Shown here piece after piece: positions 13,287 to 17,371 of a stretch of DNA of 17,371 bases. This stretch comes from B18-G4 sp032250805. Its GTDB lineage: Bacteria > Bacteroidota > Bacteroidia > Bacteroidales > B18-G4. The position numbers and the translations under genes were made by a program. How positions within the stretch are numbered: position 1 is the stretch's first letter; each line of letters opens with the position of its first letter. The DNA lies in NCBI GenBank assembly GCA_032250805.1, contig JAVVEM010000048.1, forward strand, positions 1 through 17,371. The letters run 5' to 3'. A model generated the notes under the pieces. It saw only the letters and a list, made by a program, of their open reading frames with translations. It did not search any database and was not told the origin of the DNA.

Positions 13287-16059
13287 ATGCCTTCTTCCGT
13301 CGTCTCAGCCAAACAAACAGGAAAATTCCCAACACCATGGCCGCAATGAAGGCATATACCAATATACTGATCGTTGAGGGTCCTCCGGAAGTCAGAGGTG
13401 CTGTTGAACCAATGCTCACATAACCCGACCACAAATAGGGATGCGCACTTAATTGGTCGGCATTCATAAGGTACTGCAGCTTCGACTCACGCAAGGCTAC
13501 ATCAATATTTTGACCTGAAACAAGATTTTCGTAAAAGCTGCTCATGAGGATAGATCCCGATTGGTCTTCCACCGCCCACAGGGTCATGATAATACTGGGT
13601 ACTCCGGCAAAAATAAAACCCCTGGCCAGGCTCATCACCCCTTCACCCTGCCTTAGCTGGCCATAACCGGTATTGCATGCACTTAATACAGCCATCCTCG
13701 CCGATAAATGAATGTTAAACAACTCATATGTGTTCAGAAGGCCATCGTTATCCTCCAGGGTATCATTGTTAAGCGAAAAAACCAGCTGGGAATACATGGG
13801 GTTTTCATCATTGATCAGCGTGTGCATGGCCAGATGAAGAATATCGTATCGCGGAGCCTCTTCCCTGAACGTCTTTTCGGTAGCCGCATGCCCCTCGTAT
13901 GTATCCGCCTCCATGATATTCCCAATATTCTCGATCTCCTTCGAAATAAAACGCAGTGGAACAAGAACATCCGAATAATTCCTGAAGGTCGGAAATTTTT
14001 CCGCATTGATGTCAGCAACATGCTCATAAGTTGGTGCAAATGCAAGCAATTGCCGCTCGGAAGCCTTTTTATTCTGTTTGCTTTCAAAATGAAGGGTGGC
14101 TGAATAAGAATAATTGGTTACAAATTTATAGATGAGATACGGCAATGAACGGTAATCCATACGGTTTTTATCGCTTTCGGCTGTGAGCAGGGCCTCAAAA
14201 GGAATATATCCGAGTTCCCCATCGGGGATGATGATCAGATTGTTACCACTTATCTTGTCTTCCAAAGGCTGAAGCAGGGTCTGATAAAGCGAATAAGCAG
14301 CATCAGTATAAGCCAGGTAATCGTCAAATGAACTATTGTCAAAATCATTGTTTCGCAGAAAGCGGCTAAGCAGGGTGATATTCTCATGAAAATCGCCCGT
14401 GATCCTGATCCGTATAAAATACTCTGTATCGCGGCCAAGAAGAAATACGAACATGGACGTATCAGAGAATGAATATTCGATCAAAGCCTGTTCGTCTGAT
14501 AAGCCTTCTTTTACATTGGCCATACTGATAACGTCATTGTCATATTTCGAGGCATATTCAGGGTATTTTTCCCGTATCAGCATGTTGATACTATCCAGTT
14601 GCTGGCTCAGTTCAATAAGCTTTCCCTGCCAGATGCCAAGTCTTGACGAATCGGGCATTTCACGCTGACGCTCCTCGTAAAGCTTCTTTTTGTATGTCTC
14701 GCGTTCACTCTTAAGGTCTTCCTCAAATACCTGCATTTCGGCCGGAATACCCAGGTTTCGTTTATTTTCAACCTCCTGTAAGGATGCCAGAAGGACTGAC
14801 GACTTGCTCTTTTCGGCATAGGTAAACGCCTGATGTGCATACTTCGTATCCCCGCTTAATTCATAAAGGCGGTAAGCAATGTTTATTGCACTGCTCAGGC
14901 CGCGGTGCGAAGTTTCTGCGATAAAAAGCTTGCTCTCCTGACCCAGATAGCTCGAACGCATTTTTTCGGTGAGCAGATTGGAGATTTCGAGGGTTTCAAG
15001 GGCGGCCACGAGGGTAGACATTTCGCCGGTCTGTTCATACAGATCCTCAAAGGCCCGGGCTTTTCCCCTCAGGGCATTCAATAGGGCCGATTCAGAAATA
15101 ATATCACCTTCCGGTGAAGGGTTGACAAAAACATTTTTGCTGTCGAAGTCATATACAACCGCAAGAACTGCTTTATGTAAATGTATTAAAGCTGAATCGG
15201 GTTGGCCCATCGACAGGTACCACTCCCCCAAAAAGCGATGGGATTCTGAAATTAAGGGATGCTTTTCAGAATATTTATTCTGAGCCAGCTCAAGTGCCCT
15301 GCTTAAATACCTGTATGCCTCAGCATTCTCTTCAAGCTTTTGCAATAACAGGCTGTAATTGTTATAAACGCTGATCAGATGATGGCTGTTTTCACCGTAT
15401 TGTTCAATCTTGCTGCGGATAGCCCAGTTATAATACATTCGCGCCGAATCATAAATGCCCAGGTTTTCATAGGAACTGGCACAGTTGGCATAGGAAATAT
15501 CAAGCCCGCCCGAATTCACGCGTTTCTTCATCTCAACACTTTTGAGATAAGAATTCAGTGCCTTGCGCCATTCCTCCATATGATAATATACATTGCCTAT
15601 ATTATTGTATACAGAAGTCGCCGGAACCCTTGTCATAGAATTCACCTGAACAATTCTTTCCGTGTAATTAAAATACTGCAGGGCAAGCTCATAATCCTGC
15701 TTACCATTGTAAATATTTCCGATATTGATGTATATGTGCGCAAGTTCAGAGCAATCAACACCACACTCCCTGATCACAATACCGGCCGCTTTTTGTAAAA
15801 CTGTTAAAGCATCGTTGTACCTGCCCAGCATTTTATACACCCTGCCCAGGTTGTTCATAGCTGTGAAAGAGTTGGAATCAATCTCCAGAATAGACTGAAA
15901 GGCCTGAACAGCACCATCAAAATCGCCAATGCCGGCTAATTTGCGTCCACGTGCATTCAGTTCTATGATTTTTAGTGAATCCCCTTGAGCATGATTCGGA
16001 GTCCAGGGGAAGAGCAGTAGTAAGATGAGTATGAGATAAAAAAATAACCTCCGTTCCAT
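13285..16059 (-). CDS. TPR-CHAT caspase-like protease, signal peptide and C-terminal membrane anchor
   Basis: A 924-residue protein. Residues 1-24 form a signal peptide (LLLLFPWTPNHAQG). At least five TPR-like repeats cover about 35-300 (TAMNNLGRVYKMLGRYNDAL, HIYINIGNIYNGKQDYELAL, YNNIGNVYYHMEEWRKALNS). A coiled region follows at about 440-500. The CHAT domain (caspase HetF associated with TPRs) is about 595-885, with the catalytic pair His746 in HLAMH and Cys795 in LSACNTGYG. A transmembrane helix (897-917) and basic tail RRRKKA end the protein, so the TPR and CHAT parts should be periplasmic. It is the second gene after a GG-leader peptide gene; the 127-base spacer holds only a weak promoter-like TAACTTTC (16084-16077). 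Its substrate is not known; the small peptide or the TPR anti-sigma partner are candidates. Confidence 0.92.
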   Translation of the reverse strand: MERRLFFYLILILLLLFPWTPNHAQGDSLKIIELNARGRKLAGIGDFDGAVQAFQSILEIDSNSFTAMNNLGRVYKMLGRYNDALTVLQKAAGIVIRECGVDCSELAHIYINIGNIYNGKQDYELALQYFNYTERIVQVNSMTRVPATSVYNNIGNVYYHMEEWRKALNSYLKSVEMKKRVNSGGLDISYANCASSYENLGIYDSARMYYNWAIRSKIEQYGENSHHLISVYNNYSLLLQKLEENAEAYRYLSRALELAQNKYSEKHPLISESHRFLGEWYLSMGQPDSALIHLHKAVLAVVYDFDSKNVFVNPSPEGDIISESALLNALRGKARAFEDLYEQTGEMSTLVAALETLEISNLLTEKMRSSYLGQESKLFIAETSHRGLSSAINIAYRLYELSGDTKYAHQAFTYAEKSKSSVLLASLQEVENKRNLGIPAEMQVFEEDLKSERETYKKKLYEERQREMPDSSRLGIWQGKLIELSQQLDSINMLIREKYPEYASKYDNDVISMANVKEGLSDEQALIEYSFSDTSMFVFLLGRDTEYFIRIRITGDFHENITLLSRFLRNNDFDNSSFDDYLAYTDAAYSLYQTLLQPLEDKISGNNLIIIPDGELGYIPFEALLTAESDKNRMDYRSLPYLIYKFVTNYSYSATLHFESKQNKKASERQLLAFAPTYEHVADINAEKFPTFRNYSDVLVPLRFISKEIENIGNIMEADTYEGHAATEKTFREEAPRYDILHLAMHTLINDENPMYSQLVFSLNNDTLEDNDGLLNTYELFNIHLSARMAVLSACNTGYGQLRQGEGVMSLARGFIFAGVPSIIMTLWAVEDQSGSILMSSFYENLVSGQNIDVALRESKLQYLMNADQLSAHPYLWSGYVSIGSTAPLTSGGPSTISILVYAFIAAMVLGIFLFVWLRRRKKA

Positions 16060-16186
16060 GGCACTAATTTAGGAACGAAAGTTAATAAAATTATGCTTTT
16101 ATTATGAAATCTTTACACAGGACGTGTTAAGTCCTTGTCTGAAAGACATATATATTCAGTATTTTTTCGGGGGAAAGATCGCCAGT

Positions 16187-16312
16187 CTACAACCAGACAT
16201 CTTCGTCTTCAACAGTAGCTGTGTTGGGGTTGTTGGTTCCACCTAAAACTTTGCTCATTTCAATGTCGCTGAGTACTGTGAGGTTGCTGAGGTTTTCTGC
16301 TAAAGTTTTCAT
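16187..16312 (-). CDS. Small double-glycine leader peptide (putative natural product or secreted peptide precursor)
   Basis: A 41-codon gene. I choose ATG 16312 because it gives a classical Bacteroidota GG leader: MKTLAENLSNLTVLSDIEM, then SKVLGG with Gly24-Gly25. The remaining 16 residues (TNNPNTATVEDEDVWL) would be the mature part: no cysteine, three threonines, an acidic EDED and a C-terminal VWL. In-frame ATGs upstream (16357, 16429) would extend through the promoter motif and are rejected. Family knowledge: such leaders direct cleavage and export by C39-peptidase ABC transporters or PCAT enzymes; none is in this window. The promoter carries the same bipartite motif as the sigma gene, and the CHAT protease gene follows downstream. 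The bioactivity is unknown. Confidence 0.7.
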   Translation of the reverse strand: MKTLAENLSNLTVLSDIEMSKVLGGTNNPNTATVEDEDVWL

Positions 16313-16389
16313 CTGATAACGCTTTTTTGATTTATAAATTAAGACTTTTTTTTCCATTGCTCTGAGCTTTTCCGGTCTCAAAGCACTAG

Positions 16390-16420
16390 TTAATACGCAG
16401 AATGGCAAAAAGGTAACCCT
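16390..16420 (-). promoter_or_regulatory. Bipartite promoter of the GG-peptide gene, same as the ECF sigma promoter
   Basis: On the minus strand AGGGTTACCTTTTTG (16420 down to 16406), a 9-base spacer, then GTATTAA (16396 down to 16390). Both blocks are identical to those upstream of the sigma factor gene. The leader to ATG 16312 would be about 70 bases. A T/A-rich tract precedes it. Confidence 0.65.
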
Positions 16421-16482
16421 CCAAAACAAAAAAAAATTAAAAAAAAATGAAAATAATTTCAGAAAAGAGGCTTAACAAGCTC

Positions 16483-16497
16483 TATATCAATGATATA
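16483..16497. repeat. Palindrome in AT-rich spacer
   Basis: TATATCA-A-TGATATA, perfect 7-bp arms around one base, lies about 60 bases upstream of the GG-peptide promoter. A second perfect palindrome, TTTGCATGCAAA, is at 16549-16560. Either could be an operator, but the region is very AT-rich and chance is possible. Confidence 0.3.
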
Positions 16498-16567
16498 AAA
16501 AAGTTAATTTTTTTTAAAAAAAATCGCTTTTTTTTTTATTTTTTAGTGTTTGCATGCAAAAAAGCAT

Positions 16568-16593
16568 AAAAAAAACCGGTTTCTGACCGGTTT
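16568..16593 (-). terminator. Intrinsic terminator of tRNA-Val
   Basis: Arms AAACCGG (16573-16579) and CCGGTTT (16587-16593) with a 7-base loop; read on the minus strand the stem is followed by a run of T. It begins five bases after the CCA end of the tRNA. Confidence 0.8.
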
Positions 16594-16597
16594 CTGA

Positions 16598-16675
16598 TGG
16601 TGGGATGCACTGGAATCGAACCAGTGACCTCATGCCTGTCAAGCATGCGCTCTAAACCAACTGAGCTAGCACCCC
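16598..16675 (-). tRNA. tRNA-Val (anticodon GAC)
   Basis: A 78-base cloverleaf with encoded CCA. Acceptor arms GGGGTGC and GCATCCC pair fully with one G-U. The D arm is GCTC/GAGC with a 10-base loop. The anticodon stem CATGC/GCATG holds loop TTGACAG, anticodon GAC, reading GUC/GUU valine codons. The variable loop is AGGTC and the T arm is ACTGG-TTCGAAT-CCAGT. Confidence 0.96.
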
Positions 16676-16689
16676 TGTTTTATATGCTG

Positions 16690-16697
16690 CAAAAATA
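16690..16697 (-). promoter_or_regulatory. -7 element of the tRNA-Val promoter
   Basis: On the minus strand TATTTTTG (16697 down to 16690) matches TAnnTTTG and would start transcription near 16683, about eight bases before the tRNA. No clear -33 element is seen. Confidence 0.5.
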
Positions 16698-16743
16698 ATA
16701 ATTATTCATAAATTTACGGGCTAATTGACCGAATTTATAAGGC

Positions 16744-17371
16744 ATGTCCAAAAAGTTCAGTTGCGCGATCGTATTTGCGCTCTTTATCGTACACTCATTC
16801 ACCCTGGCACAGGGATACAATATTAACATAAACATCACTGCTTACCCCGATAGCGTCGTTTACCTCGGCAATTACTATGGCGACAGGCTCTCACTTACCG
16901 ATACATCACAGGCAAATAACGGACATATCCGCTTTGCGGATGATGAAAACCTGAAGCAGGGTGTATATTTTGTGGTTAGCTACGAAAAAAAGAAATTATT
17001 TGAATTCATTGTGGATGATGATCAGGAATTTTCGCTATCAACACCCATGAATGCTCCTCCCGGACAGATGTCGGTGGAGGGATCGGCCGAAAACGAATTG
17101 TTCTTTAACTACCTTGCGGCAAATAAGCGCAGCTTTGAACAAATGAAAGCCCTGCAGTCGCGCATCAACAGGCTGGACAAGGATAACGACAGTATTGCCG
17201 TCCTGAAAGCCCGGATCGACAGCATCAACAATGCCAGCATTGAATTCAAGGTCCGCCTGATTGAAGAAAATCCTTCTACCCTCACGGCTTTACTGTTTAA
17301 GCTGATGCGTGAACCCGAAGTGCCTGAATTTTTTCGTGATGACGGACGCCACGATACCCTTTCGGCATATC
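16744..17371 (+). CDS. Signal-peptide-bearing DUF4369/DUF5106-like protein, 3' end outside window
   Basis: An open frame from ATG 16744 to the window end, 209 codons and one base, with no stop. Residues 1-23 are a signal peptide (VFALFIVHSFTLAQ, then GYNIN). Residues about 24-115 look like a DUF4369 beta domain (ITAYPDSVVYLGNYYGDRLS, then FVVSYEKKKLFEFIVDDDQ). Residues about 116-175 are a charged helical stretch with coiled-coil character, and from about 176 (NPSTLTALLFKLMREPEVPE) the sequence resembles DUF5106. Family knowledge: in Bacteroidota these two domains usually precede a TlpA-like thioredoxin domain in periplasmic thiol-disulfide proteins, so a thioredoxin domain is expected past the window. 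It is divergent from tRNA-Val. I see no clear promoter in the short gap. Confidence 0.7.
   Translation, partial: MSKKFSCAIVFALFIVHSFTLAQGYNININITAYPDSVVYLGNYYGDRLSLTDTSQANNGHIRFADDENLKQGVYFVVSYEKKKLFEFIVDDDQEFSLSTPMNAPPGQMSVEGSAENELFFNYLAANKRSFEQMKALQSRINRLDKDNDSIAVLKARIDSINNASIEFKVRLIEENPSTLTALLFKLMREPEVPEFFRDDGRHDTLSAY

Noticed and set aside
13708..14103. Open frames on the plus strand within the CHAT gene
   Set aside because: They are antisense shadows of the conserved CHAT domain region.
16077..16084. Separate vegetative promoter for the CHAT gene (TAACTTTC on the minus strand)
   Set aside because: The last base of TAnnTTTG is wrong and there is no -33 element. It remains possible as a weak secondary start.
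16102..16135. Possible terminator between the GG-peptide and CHAT genes
   Set aside because: AGGAC/GTCCT forms only a 5-bp stem with a 7-base loop and no T tract; it is not enough to separate the two genes.
16313..16429. N-terminal extension of the GG-peptide to the upstream in-frame ATG at 16429
   Set aside because: The extension would translate the bipartite promoter motif itself, and the leader beginning MKTL at 16312 matches known GG leaders in length.
1..17371. CRISPR array, insertion sequence, integrase or prophage genes
   Set aside because: I found no regularly spaced repeats, transposase or phage-type reading frames, and no duplicated ends.

Overview
This window looks like a chromosomal segment from a Bacteroidota bacterium, probably Bacteroidales or a related environmental lineage. 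The evidence is a papain-type protease with a C-terminal type IX secretion (Por) sorting domain, GWxTD and DUF4293 proteins, a Rho factor with a long Q/N/K-rich insert, a DUF4369/DUF5106-type lipid/thiol-family protein, and several promoters of the TAnnTTTG type read by the Bacteroidota primary sigma factor. Genes are tightly packed and many neighbours converge with gaps of 4 to 14 bases.

Layout. Positions 30-5789: a secreted C1 cysteine protease (+), converging on an rmuC-GWxTD pair (-, 2-base gap); then a secreted protein with two TonB C-terminal-like domains, preceded by a possible 42-codon small ORF that overlaps it by ATGA, and a YfcE-type phosphoesterase (+). Positions 5796-9748: DUF4293 membrane protein (-), rho (+) with a leader holding three ATATCC repeats at exact 10-base spacing, a 16-bp perfect hairpin, and mpl (-). 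Positions 9780-11621: divergent promoters, a stand-alone cysH (APS reductase type, +) and a secreted endonuclease/exonuclease/phosphatase (-). These are mostly housekeeping genes.

Positions 11812-16420 form the most interesting unit. An ECF sigma factor and a membrane protein with an anti-sigma-like N-terminus and periplasmic TPRs (ATGA-overlapping, +) converge on a 924-residue TPR-CHAT caspase-like protease with a signal peptide and C-terminal anchor (-). Upstream of the protease on the same strand lies a 41-codon gene for a double-glycine leader peptide. Both outer ends of this island carry the same bipartite promoter: a 15-base identical block AGGGTTACCTTTTTG followed after 8 or 9 bases by GTATTAA. 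This suggests that the sigma factor drives its own operon and the peptide/protease unit. A working model is a self-contained sigma/anti-sigma/CHAT protease/peptide system; no transporter or modifying enzyme is visible here.

Positions 16430-17371: an AT-rich spacer with palindromes, a tRNA-Val(GAC) gene (-) with its own promoter and terminator, and the start of a signal-peptide-bearing DUF4369/DUF5106-like gene (+) that runs off the window.
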